In this document: one piece after another, positions 53,301 to 60,292 of the stretch
How positions within the stretch are numbered: position 1 is the first letter of the stretch
How the letters are laid out: each line of letters opens with the position of its first letter
From: Singulisphaera sp. GP187
Lineage (GTDB): Bacteria > Planctomycetota > Planctomycetia > Isosphaerales > Isosphaeraceae
Length of the DNA stretch: 64,000 nt
Assembly (NCBI RefSeq): GCF_900129635.1
Contig: NZ_FSRB01000001.1
Location: 5,545,501-5,609,500 of the forward strand
Direction of reading: 5' to 3'
Program-made: the position numbers and the translations under genes
The notes under the pieces: model-generated
Told to the model about the DNA's origin: nothing
Database searches by the model: none
The model's input: only the letters and a program-made list of their open reading frames with translations

Positions 53301-53469
53301 GGACGACGAGCAACGGCATGGCCAGCGCGGCAACCGCGGTTAGCGTGAGCACACTATGCGCTCGGGCCGGCCGGCGCCGGAGTAACCAGGCGGTCGCCAA
53401 TCCCAGGGTGAGCCAGACGGTCCCCGAGGCCGCGAACGCCGTCGGCAATCCCTTGAGCCACTCAGGCAT
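50365..53469 (-). CDS. BlaR1-like M56 membrane peptidase with carboxypeptidase-regulatory domains
   Basis: 1034 residues. The N-terminal part has membrane helices at about 14-30, 42-60, 130-152 and 333-352. The M56 zinc metallopeptidase motif FCHELAHLQRRDHW lies near residue 230, with EEACDDWAV as the further ligand region. The extracytoplasmic part (about 380-1030) is not a penicillin-binding sensor. It is a chain of five or more Ig-like carboxypeptidase-regulatory repeats of the type GKPIPDATIR, GRPIPGAQVQV, GKPIQNAFI and GRPIANLEV. It overlaps the BlaI-type gene by 8 bp. By analogy it should sense an outside signal and inactivate the repressor by proteolysis. Confidence 0.9.
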   Translation of the reverse strand: MPEWLKGLPTAFAASGTVWLTLGLATAWLLRRRPARAHSVLTLTAVAALAMPLLVVLVEQANWGVLPAATAPFLAAARQPTDPATAAAAAATTADSPSERHSDSARPPLLPVAGSPRIRPTPPGLERPWWTAALALWLTVSAALIVRLLVDVAAGWRTVQRSLPTADAALAQALCNALERIGGAQRSQSQPRLRTSQAVASPALWGWSRPATILIPDSAPLPGDGEAVFCHELAHLQRRDHWTALLAEWLVCILPWHPLAWATRRWMDEFSEEACDDWAVACGCPPVDYAATLVRLTPTATPALTMAAVSRRSPLATRVRRLLAGGFQPPRLGRGWIAGATFGTLILAATWALWQPRHAEAESTKGAPPTKDHAPPTETKRLRVVVLDPNGKPIPDATIRASIRTEATEGQTMREAKTNTAGAAEVELPKTVTRLRLLAEKPTFVSMVASWDQYELASGHDVPTESTFRLEPAVTAGGQIQDEQGRPIPGAQVQVILGDMLRPAKGDDRISYAIVLTDRDHPITTDAEGRWRIDNVPDHPQLELRLLVSHPDYAPYGYWQEGQKKAAGVTTAMLRQGTATLTLKSGVIVRGQVTDPAGKPIQNAFIAYDNDSGASVTTDAEGRFRLPAQAVGERTLTVIAPGWAPQMRPVNLETELPPQSFRMEPGKPIRLSIVDSAGKAIPDASVKFVEWNGKTSLLNSDAPHGHDTKIPRRADGDGRWEWTWAPNEPVQLRIASQGYTTLQLEIGGGEAPRTVVLKPELRITGRVTDAVTGKPIPVFRVYPINFLTIAERYHSVAGREGRLNYSEASPDAPFSLRVEAEGYLTQDGPEFRVGGDTALSQDFRLRPSPPITGKVLDTHGRPIANLEVLLATPTQVADLSAFDTNYTAMTDASGKFAFPDPGEPWAVIAQNDSGYASAEFTAGEHDAGALRLYPWASVRGQFRERNRPVPGVRINLALDRLNGPGRPRIDGGLGTVTDADGRFEFPRVPPVSVNVKSYIKAERGTTYHPGASRLLDLQPGQRADVWTSEVTERP

Positions 53470-53857
53470 CCTTTTGCTCCTTGCGTTTGGCGGCGATCAT
53501 CCGCCGCAGTTCCGCGAGTTCGTCGTCCGAGTAGGGGCGCGCGTCGAGCAGTTGCCGGAACAACCGCAGCGGATCGCCGCCGAACGAATTCTTGACCAGC
53601 CGCAGGGCCGACGCCGTCACGCTCTGCCGCTGAGTCGCCGTCGGGACGTAGACATAGCTTCGCCCCTCGGCCCGATGCGTCAGCCAACCGCCTTTTTCCA
53701 GCTTCTGGAGGGCCGTGAGCACGGTCGTGTAGGCGAGCGGCTTGTCCTTCGCCAAGTGCTCGCGCACTTGGTGCACCGTGCCTTCGCCCAGCGCCCAGAC
53801 CGCCTCCAGCGTCGCCGCCTGGAGCGTTCCGAGCTCCTCCACCGATTTCTTCGCCAT
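53462..53857 (-). CDS. BlaI/MecI/CopY-type repressor
   Basis: 131 residues from ATG 53857, the start that matches family length; the frame extends 20 codons into its own promoter. A winged helix-turn-helix occupies residues 5-75 (LGTLQAATLEAVWALGEGTV, then YTTVLTALQKLEKGGWL). The C-terminal helices (about 90-130) mediate dimerisation and would contain the cleavage site. It represses its own operon with the overlapping M56 gene. A promoter and an overlapping perfect inverted repeat lie just upstream (53875-53917), supporting negative autoregulation. Confidence 0.93.
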   Translation of the reverse strand: MAKKSVEELGTLQAATLEAVWALGEGTVHQVREHLAKDKPLAYTTVLTALQKLEKGGWLTHRAEGRSYVYVPTATQRQSVTASALRLVKNSFGGDPLRLFRQLLDARPYSDDELAELRRMIAAKRKEQKDA

Positions 53858-53874
53858 GACTTCGGCTCCGCTGT

Positions 53875-53898
53875 GTAGTACTCCGGCGATAGTACTAC
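53875..53898 (-). promoter_or_regulatory. Operator of the BlaI-type repressor
   Basis: GTAGTACT (53875-53882) and AGTACTAC (53891-53898) form a perfect 8-bp inverted repeat with an 8-bp spacer. The TAGTA core resembles the TACTA/TGTA half-sites bound by BlaI/MecI proteins. It covers the -10 box of the promoter that reads into the repressor gene. A further GTAGT half-site lies at 53904-53908. Confidence 0.75.
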
Positions 53899-53917
53899 GG
53901 TGCGTAGTTGACGTCAA
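53889..53917 (-). promoter_or_regulatory. Promoter of the blaI-M56 operon
   Basis: On the minus strand, TTGACG (53917-53912) and TACTAT (53894-53889) are separated by exactly 17 bases, a near-consensus sigma-70 type promoter. The start of transcription would fall near 53882, about 25 bases before the repressor ATG. Confidence 0.65.
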
Positions 53918-54304
53918 GAACGCTCCGGGCGGATGTTTCGGGGCCGGTCAGCGTGGTTGGGGAAACCCGGAGGGCCGCGAAGGCGACGCAGGTTGGCCCG
54001 GAGCGATTTTCATAAAAAATGCTTGGAGCATTATGCGAGAACGTCAAGAGGCAATGGTGTCTTCGGTTGTGAGTTGTTGCCGCCGTGGTCCTGAGCCGCT
54101 GCCGAAAGGCGAGGGTCGAGCCATTGTTGCCACGGGCAACCCAGAGCCGTGGCGGACCCGAAGCGACCGGAGCGGCACCTGAAAAAATAATTTAAGACGG
54201 ATGTGAGATGGAAGTTGCCTGCCTGCATAGGATCGGTCAAAATCGGAACGATTCAAGTCTTTTCCGGGTCGCTGTTTCGCACTTAACATCTCGGAGTTTC
54301 ACCC
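53918..54304. other. Divergent intergenic region, no gene seen
   Basis: About 390 bp upstream of the yidB-like gene on the plus strand and of the blaI promoter on the minus strand. Short dyads are present but no coding frame that I can support. Confidence 0.45.
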
Positions 54305-54757
54305 ATGGGCTTGCTTGACTCGGTCAAGAGCCAGATCACCGACGCGGTCCAGAGCCAACTGGCCGGCTTTCTCGGAGGATCGTCCAAGGAGGGTGAGGCA
54401 GGCAGCTCGACGGCCGTCACGGATCATGTGGCCGAGGTCGTCGAGCAGCAAGGACTGGGGGGCCTGTTGCAGAAGTTTCGCGAAGGGGGACTGGGGGACG
54501 TGGTGTCGTCCTGGGTCGGCACTGGTGCCAACCTGCCGATCTCGGGCGAGCAGATTCAACAGGCCTTGGGTTCCGACCTGGTTCAGAATCTCGCCGCCAA
54601 GATCGGGATTCCCACCGAGCAGGCGGCGGCCTTGCTCTCCCAGATTCTTCCGCACGCAGTGGATACGATGACTCCCGAGGGGCGTATCGCCGAGGACGAA
54701 GTCGCTGTGGTTGTGCCCGAAATTTCGTCTCCCGAAACTGAAGAAACGGAGGCTTGA
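54305..54757 (+). CDS. YidB-like (DUF937) protein
   Basis: 150 residues. The start MGLLDSVKSQITDAVQSQLA, then GGLLQKFREGGLGDVVSSWV and the GANLPISGEQIQQALG segment are characteristic of the YidB/DUF937 family. The C-terminal 25 residues are acidic (PEISSPETEETEA). CGGAG lies about 9 bases before the ATG. Family function is unknown; it is soluble with no export signal. The stop TGA abuts the ATG of the helix-hairpin-helix gene, so the two form an operon. Confidence 0.88.
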   Translation: MGLLDSVKSQITDAVQSQLAGFLGGSSKEGEAGSSTAVTDHVAEVVEQQGLGGLLQKFREGGLGDVVSSWVGTGANLPISGEQIQQALGSDLVQNLAAKIGIPTEQAAALLSQILPHAVDTMTPEGRIAEDEVAVVVPEISSPETEETEA

Positions 54758-55723
54758 ATGTTCACTGGACGTCTTGCGAAGTTTGCGGCCATGTCGACCT
54801 TGTTGAGCGTCGTCCTCGCGGGCGTCGGCACGGTGACCACCGGGCAGACCACCACGGCGCAGCCCAAGGAAAAGATCAAGGCGAAGGCCAAAGAGAAAGC
54901 CAAGGAGAAAGCAAAGGAGAAAGAGAAGGCGGTCGCCTCGACGCCGCTTGATCTGAACAAGGCGACTGCGGAGGAACTCGTCGAACAACTCCCCGGTGTG
55001 GGCGAAGCGACGGCGAAGAAGATCGTAGCGGGTCGGCCCTATGCCAAGGTAGACGACCTGGCGAAGGCGGGGGTGCCCGCCCGAACGATTGACGGAATCC
55101 GCAGCCTGGTGACGGTGACCCAGGCCCCTGCGCCGGCCGAAACGCCGGCCAAGGAGAAGTTGGCGCGGAAGAAGGCGGCGACTCCTACCCCTGCCCCTTC
55201 GGCACCGCTCGACCTGAACAAGGCGAGCGAGGAGGAGCTTTCGGCGTCCCTCCCCGGCGTGGGCGAGGCGACGGCGAAGAAGATCGTGGCGGGCCGGCCT
55301 TATGCCAAGGTTGACGACCTGGCGAAGGCGGGGGTGCCCGCCCGAACGATCGATGGAATCCGCAGCCTGGTGACGGTGAACCAGGCCCCTGCCCCTGCGC
55401 CGGCCGTTGTCGAGCCGGCGGCCAAGCCGAAGATGGTGCAGAAGAAGGCGGCCGCGGCTTCCGAGCCGGTCGCTCCGGGGACAACGGCGACCAAGACGGC
55501 CAAGGGCAAGGCGGCCGCCAAAGCCACTCTGGCGCCGGGGCAGAAGGTGAACCTGAACACGGCCTCCAAGGAGGAACTCGACGTCCTGCCGGGGATTGGC
55601 CCGGTGCGTGCCCAGGCGATTATCGAGGCCCGCCCGTTCAAGAAGATCGAGGACATCAAGACGGTCAAGGGGATCAAAGACGTCGAGTTCGGGAAAATCA
55701 AGGACATCATTACCGTCGACTGA
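54758..55723 (+). CDS. Exported triple helix-hairpin-helix (ComEA-like) protein
   Basis: 321 residues. Signal peptide or membrane anchor at about 8-32, then a lysine-rich stretch (KIKAKAKEKAKEKAKEKEK). Three ComEA-type helix-hairpin-helix modules begin PLDLNKATAEELVEQLPGVG (about 64), PLDLNKASEEELSASLPGVG (about 149) and KVNLNTASKEELDVLPGIG (about 266). Proline-alanine and lysine-rich linkers join them. The first two modules are near-identical at DNA level (54941-55133 and 55202-55400), a recent internal duplication. The modules bind DNA backbone, so an envelope DNA-binding role as in uptake is plausible but unproven. GGAGG precedes the ATG; the gene directly follows the yidB-like gene. Confidence 0.85.
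   Translation: MFTGRLAKFAAMSTLLSVVLAGVGTVTTGQTTTAQPKEKIKAKAKEKAKEKAKEKEKAVASTPLDLNKATAEELVEQLPGVGEATAKKIVAGRPYAKVDDLAKAGVPARTIDGIRSLVTVTQAPAPAETPAKEKLARKKAATPTPAPSAPLDLNKASEEELSASLPGVGEATAKKIVAGRPYAKVDDLAKAGVPARTIDGIRSLVTVNQAPAPAPAVVEPAAKPKMVQKKAAAASEPVAPGTTATKTAKGKAAAKATLAPGQKVNLNTASKEELDVLPGIGPVRAQAIIEARPFKKIEDIKTVKGIKDVEFGKIKDIITVD
54941..55400 (+). repeat. Internal tandem duplication of a helix-hairpin-helix module
   Basis: Two direct copies of about 190 bp, 261 bp apart, share long identical runs such as GACCTGGCGAAGGCGGGGGT and GAATCCGCAGCCTGGTGACG. The third module of the protein is much more diverged. Confidence 0.8.
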
Positions 55724-55757
55724 TGTCGGGTTATTCTTGTCCTGATTTTGAAGCTTT

Positions 55758-55800
55758 CGCTCGCCCGTCAGGTGAGCGGGGAGTGGATCACTCCCTGTCC
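55758..55800. repeat. Double-hairpin repeat (family 3), probable terminator
   Basis: CGCTCGCCCGTCAGGTGAGCG plus GGGAGTGGATCACTCCC, 35 bp after the helix-hairpin-helix gene. Same architecture as 7920-7957 and 47413-47453, with compensating changes in the second stem (GAGTG/CACTC against GAGC/GCTC). Confidence 0.55.
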
Positions 55801-55904
55801 GTGTGGCTTCGCGTTGGGTGAGCCAGCAGACTGGGAGCGATCAACCCTTCGTTCCCCCTGGAATCGAAGATTCACGCGTCTTTTGCCCTTGGGAACCCTC
55901 CGTC

Positions 55905-56720
55905 ATGCGCCCTTCGCGATCGACTTCGGTCTGGCTCATCGCACTCGTTGTTCTGACGCTGGCTCCTCCACCGAGCTGGGCGTGGGGGCCGCACGGCCAT
56001 CGGATTGCCACGCGGGTGGCCGAGGCCAGGCTCAATCCCGGAGCCCGTCGGGCCGTGAGCGAGTTGTTGCTCAAGGGGGATACACTGGTGGATGTCTCCA
56101 CCTGGGCCGATCAGGACGGCCATGACGCCGTGCCGGGAAGCGCTCCCTGGCACTACGTCAACGTGCCGATCACGGCCGCGCGCTATGAGGATCGCTACTG
56201 TTCGAAGGGCGATTGCGTCGTCGCCAAGATCAAGCATTTCCGCACGGTCCTGGCCGACCGTCGCGCTCCGGTGCGCGAGCGGCAGCGGGCCTTGCTGTTC
56301 CTGGTCCATTTCGTGGAGGACATTCACCAGCCGTTGCACGTCGGCGACAACCACGACCGGGGCGGGAACCAGACCCAGCTCCAGTTCCTCGGCGAAGGGA
56401 CGAACCTTCATCGGCTCTGGGACTCGGGCCTGATCAACCAGATCGACCGCAACGAACGTGCCTGGGTCGACCGGATCGAACCGCAACTGACCCAGGAGAA
56501 CATTCGAGCCTGGTCACGCGGCAGTGTCGAGGACTGGGCGAATGAAAGCCTGCAAGACGCCAAGTCCGCTTATCTGTTCCCCGCCGGTGCGCGCCGGCCG
56601 ATGGAGAGTGGAACGCGCCTTGGCAAGGACTACGAGACCTTCGCTCGCCCAATCCTCGAACGCCGCCTCGCCCAGGCGGGGGTCCGTCTGGCCAATGAGT
56701 TGAATCATATCTTCGAGTAG
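55905..56720 (+). CDS. Secreted S1/P1-type nuclease
   Basis: 271 residues from ATG 55905. The signal peptide ends at PPPSWAWGPHG, so the mature chain begins with the Trp that ligates zinc in S1/P1 enzymes. Other ligands visible are His in GPHGHRIA, Asp in TWADQDGHD, His in PWHYVNVP and the HFVEDIHQPLHVGDNHDRGGN block. It would degrade single-stranded DNA or RNA, or remove 3'-phosphates, outside the cytoplasm using three zinc ions. It follows the exported DNA-binding-type helix-hairpin-helix protein on the same strand, which hints at extracellular nucleic-acid use, though a repeat separates them. Confidence 0.92.
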   Translation: MRPSRSTSVWLIALVVLTLAPPPSWAWGPHGHRIATRVAEARLNPGARRAVSELLLKGDTLVDVSTWADQDGHDAVPGSAPWHYVNVPITAARYEDRYCSKGDCVVAKIKHFRTVLADRRAPVRERQRALLFLVHFVEDIHQPLHVGDNHDRGGNQTQLQFLGEGTNLHRLWDSGLINQIDRNERAWVDRIEPQLTQENIRAWSRGSVEDWANESLQDAKSAYLFPAGARRPMESGTRLGKDYETFARPILERRLAQAGVRLANELNHIFE

Positions 56721-56810
56721 GTTATTGTTGTGTGTCTTTACGGTATGATGTCTGGGATTGTGTTTTCTTGTAGGCCCACCCGGATGAAGCCATGGTGGGT
56801 CGTCTCAGCC

Positions 56811-56923
56811 ATTGCAAGCAACGACCCGCCAGAGAGCTAAGAATCACCCTCGTTCCCACGGTCCCCCGTGGGAACGAGGAAAGAGAGGCTTCCTAGCCCT
56901 GGATCGGGTCGTTGATTGCAAGG
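56811..56923 (+). repeat. MITE family 2, copy F, with perfect 8-bp target duplication
   Basis: Element 56819-56915 (97 bp) with perfect 10-bp terminal inverted repeats CAACGACCCG/CGGGTCGTTG and central hairpin CTCGTTCCCACGG/CCGTGGGAACGAG. It is flanked by ATTGCAAG at both 56811-56818 and 56916-56923. It lies between the convergent nuclease and sialidase genes. Confidence 0.85.
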
Positions 56924-56940
56924 GGATAGGAGTCGGCTCG

Positions 56941-57963
56941 TTATTCCAGGGGGAGCTTGATCTTGGCGAGGTAGATCGACGACTTCTTCGCTTCGTGGGA
57001 GGAGTAGTAGCTCATCCACAAGAGGCCGTCGTGCCAGACGAGGCCGGGATAGCTCGTGTCACCGCCGCTCGGCACGGTCAGCAAGGGCTCGTAGCTGTCG
57101 CCCGTCATTCGGGCCACCACAGTCTTGGCGCCGCCGGGGTAGCTGCGGCCGGCCGCCCAGAGGGAGCCGTTCGGCAGGCGGATGAAGTTGGGGCCGCCCA
57201 CCTGGTGCTTCGTCTCTTTCCAGGTCCACTCGGTATAAGGGGCCTGGCTGTGGCCGATCCAGGCGAGCTTGCTGCCGGCTTCGCGGCGGACCAGGGCGAT
57301 CATCTCGCCGTCGGGCAGGAATCGCACGGTCGACTCGTTGGGGTTGCCGGGGACGTCGAGGTGGGTGACGAGGTCGTACTTCACACCGTCGCTGCTGACG
57401 AAGAGCTTGAGCTTCCAGTCGGCCGCGGGCTTCGTCTCCGGGGTCGTTCGTGCCCCCGAGGCATAAGAGATGCCGTAGGCTTTACCGTCGTGCCAGGTGA
57501 CCCGCCAGAGCCATTCTCCTTCGCTCAGGACCGGCGTCGGCGTGGTCCACTCGCGGCCGTCCTTGGAGAACGTGACCCGCGGTTGTCGTCCTTGGAGGGT
57601 GGTTGTCCCGTTGTAGATCGAACCCCCGCCGACGATCATCAGGCGGTTGTCCGGGGTGATCGAGAACTTGGGGTCGCGGAGGTCGACCCCGTCCTCGGCG
57701 ATCAAAGCGGCCGATTCCCAGGTCTTGCCGTCGCTCGATTCGAGCACCCTCAGCTTGCCGTTGCCTCCCACATGGGCGGCGGATTCGCGGAATGTGCAGT
57801 ACCACTTGTCGTGCCAACGAGTCAGGTCGGTGAACGCGTTATGCGACCCCTTGTCCCAGATTTTCTCGACCGAGACGAGTTCGGGCTCGGCCGCTCGCAG
57901 TGGCTGCGTGCCCAGCGCCAGGAGAGCCACGACCAGAGAAATCGGCAAGCGTTGACGCTTCAT
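56941..57963 (-). CDS. Secreted sialidase-fold protein
   Basis: 340 residues from ATG 57963. Signal peptide 1-25 (ending LRAAEPE). A single beta-propeller with Asp-box-like motifs SSDGKTWES, SKDGREWTT and SSDGVKYDL, and the N-terminal CTFRESAAHVG (FRE motif with an arginine, as in sialidase-like enzymes). PNFIRLPNGSLWAAGRSY and GDTSYPGLVWHDG occur late. Whether it cleaves sialic acid or another glycan is not known. It is 70 bp downstream of the tandem alpha/beta hydrolase gene and probably in its transcript. Confidence 0.82.
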   Translation of the reverse strand: MKRQRLPISLVVALLALGTQPLRAAEPELVSVEKIWDKGSHNAFTDLTRWHDKWYCTFRESAAHVGGNGKLRVLESSDGKTWESAALIAEDGVDLRDPKFSITPDNRLMIVGGGSIYNGTTTLQGRQPRVTFSKDGREWTTPTPVLSEGEWLWRVTWHDGKAYGISYASGARTTPETKPAADWKLKLFVSSDGVKYDLVTHLDVPGNPNESTVRFLPDGEMIALVRREAGSKLAWIGHSQAPYTEWTWKETKHQVGGPNFIRLPNGSLWAAGRSYPGGAKTVVARMTGDSYEPLLTVPSGGDTSYPGLVWHDGLLWMSYYSSHEAKKSSIYLAKIKLPLE

Positions 57964-58033
57964 GAATGAGATTCCTTGATTGAATCGGGTCGGGTCGGGA
58001 TCGGACTTCAGGACAACGACGACGGGGCGGCCC

Positions 58034-60160
58034 TCACCGAAGCGCTTCGAGCACATCGGCGGGGTCGGTGCCGTCGATCAGGCGGAAGTTCTCCTTGGCG
58101 TTCAGGAGTTCCCAGGCGTGCGCGGCCGGTTGATAGACGTCGCGAACCGCCTCAGCCGAGAGCGTTGTGCCGTTGCCGGCGACCCCACCGGCGATGACCA
58201 TGCGCTTGGGAGCGTTCAGGGCAGCCAGATGAGCGACGTCCCCCACTTCGCGGAGAATCCCAGGCGCCATGACGCCGAGCCTCTGCCCGACGTAGGGCTC
58301 CTCGGTGATGTAACTGGCGAGTGTGCCGACGGCGGCGACCTTGGTGATTCGCGGGTCGACCGCCCCCGCGCACAGTGCGACCAACCCAGCAGGACCTTTG
58401 CCGATCAAGACGAGATTCGCCGGCAGCCGGTTCTCCTTCTTCTCGATCGCGTCGAGCAACCGACGCACCTCGAACACCCACTGCCCCAGGAGCGGTCGGC
58501 CGATCCAGAGGGCCCACTCCGCCGAGTTATGGTCAGGAGCCTGGCCGATCTTATCGGTCGGCCAGGCATTTCTGCCCGTGGTTCGCAAAGAGAGTGGGAC
58601 GGACCGCCAGCCGGCGCGACTGACTTCCGACACCAGGAAGCGGTTGCCGTCCGTATCGGGGCCGTCGAGGTCAATCACGATGGCAAGATGTTGGTCCGCC
58701 TTCTCCTGAACCTTGGGATCGAGACTCCGGAAGGGCGCTGGCTCGTACGCAGCCCCCAGTGAGAGCAACATCCCGGGCTCGGATTCGAAGAGTGTCGTGA
58801 GAGAACCGTCCAGCATGTGCGAAAACGAGATGGGGGGCACGGTCGGGAACCCGCCAAAGACCGTATCGACGAGCGCCTTGCGGCGTGTCTCGGCCTCCGT
58901 ACGCCAGGCATTGGCATCGCCGGGCACCGCTTTCGCCGCGACGAGCTTTCGCCCTTCCGCCGCGGCGAACCGGGGGAGGGTCATCCAGTCGTCGGGCCGG
59001 GTGTCTCCCGGGTAGCAGCGGAGTGTCTCCGGGTCTTCCGTTTTCATCTCGGGCTCGGCGATCGGCGCCCCATCCCCTTCCCCCTTGAGGTGAAGGGTCA
59101 TCCAGCCGTACATCGCTTCGCGCATCGCCTGGTTGTAGTCGTGCTTCGACTCGAAGATCGCATGCCGGAGATGCCCCTCGTCGCCGTGGAGCCGGTAGAC
59201 CTGTTGGAGCGGGGTGAGCGTCCGTTTCGCCGCTTCGACCGAGAACTGGGACGCGTCCTGGGTGGCGTTGACGATCAGGAGGTTACGCGGGGCGGTGAGG
59301 CCGAGCACGCCCCACTCCTCGGCGAACCTCAAGGCGCCGGGGACCATCTCGCAGATGCAGCAGGCGGCGCCGAGGTAGGCCCGGTAGTTGCCGACGGAGC
59401 AGACCGGGACGACGGCCTTGAGCCGGTCGTCCCAGGCGCCTGAGTACATCGACTGGTTGCCGCCTCCGCTGGCGCCTGTGATCCCGATGTGCGCGCCGTC
59501 GACCTCGGGCCGGGTGAGAAGATAATCAACCGCCCGCATGTTCTCGTAAACCTGGATGCCCGAGAGCGGCAAGCCGACGGGCAAGAGCGTCGCGCCGGTC
59601 ATCTCGCCGTGATATTCGCCGAGCGCCTTGCCGACCCCGCGCTCGCCGGCTCCGAAGGCGTCGACGGCGAGCACGAAGAAGCCGAGCTTGGCCGCCCCGA
59701 TGCAACGGGCCTGGACGACCGGGTCTTGCTTCGCCCCTTTCCAGTGGCCGTGGACGGCGAGGATCGCCGGGTGCTTGCCGGGTCGGTTGGGCACGTAGGC
59801 ATTGGCCGTCATCCGCAGGCCGGGCCGGGTCTGGAAGACGACCTTTTCGACGCGATACCCGTCGCGGTCGAGGATCCCAAGCACCTGTGGCTCGAGCGGG
59901 CACGGCTGGGCTGGGAATTCGCCCCACGCTTTTTGAAGGCCCTTGCGGACCGTGGCGGCCTGGGCCTCCCATTCGGGAATCGTCTCAGGGGGCCGTTCGC
60001 CGGCCCGTAGCGCTTCGGCCTGGCCCCGGATGAACTCGAGGTACTGATTCGGAGCCTGAACCGGCTCCGCGCCTTGGGCTTGCGAAAGGGATCCCACGGC
60101 GGCCAGGCTCGCCAGGAGGGCGAGCCCTACCCGGATCATCGGTTTGCTCGCGAGCGGCAT
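58034..60160 (-). CDS. Secreted tandem alpha/beta hydrolase (acetyl-xylan-esterase-like)
   Basis: 708 residues from ATG 60160; Met at 60139 is an alternative. Signal peptide about 1-30. Domain 1 (about 75-360) has PAILAVHGHWKG, the nucleophile serine in GITGASGGGNQSM and a plausible histidine in HLRHAIFESKHDYNQAM. Domain 2 (about 400-700) is a second hydrolase fold. Where the nucleophile elbow should be it reads VLIGKGPAGLVAL, so the serine is missing and this half is probably catalytically dead. The substrate is likely a carbohydrate ester (inference). Next to a secreted sialidase-fold gene and a sugar isomerase-like gene on the same strand. Confidence 0.82.
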   Translation of the reverse strand: MPLASKPMIRVGLALLASLAAVGSLSQAQGAEPVQAPNQYLEFIRGQAEALRAGERPPETIPEWEAQAATVRKGLQKAWGEFPAQPCPLEPQVLGILDRDGYRVEKVVFQTRPGLRMTANAYVPNRPGKHPAILAVHGHWKGAKQDPVVQARCIGAAKLGFFVLAVDAFGAGERGVGKALGEYHGEMTGATLLPVGLPLSGIQVYENMRAVDYLLTRPEVDGAHIGITGASGGGNQSMYSGAWDDRLKAVVPVCSVGNYRAYLGAACCICEMVPGALRFAEEWGVLGLTAPRNLLIVNATQDASQFSVEAAKRTLTPLQQVYRLHGDEGHLRHAIFESKHDYNQAMREAMYGWMTLHLKGEGDGAPIAEPEMKTEDPETLRCYPGDTRPDDWMTLPRFAAAEGRKLVAAKAVPGDANAWRTEAETRRKALVDTVFGGFPTVPPISFSHMLDGSLTTLFESEPGMLLSLGAAYEPAPFRSLDPKVQEKADQHLAIVIDLDGPDTDGNRFLVSEVSRAGWRSVPLSLRTTGRNAWPTDKIGQAPDHNSAEWALWIGRPLLGQWVFEVRRLLDAIEKKENRLPANLVLIGKGPAGLVALCAGAVDPRITKVAAVGTLASYITEEPYVGQRLGVMAPGILREVGDVAHLAALNAPKRMVIAGGVAGNGTTLSAEAVRDVYQPAAHAWELLNAKENFRLIDGTDPADVLEALR

Positions 60161-60292
60161 GGGAGCGATCTCTCTGATCTCGAGGAATAAAAGAAACGCC
60201 GAGGCCGGCCGCCCGGCCGATCCACCTCGAGTCGGCCCCAGTGTGTCGGGCCGGATGCGCTCGAGCAACACCCTGCCGCCCCGAGCGGCCGG

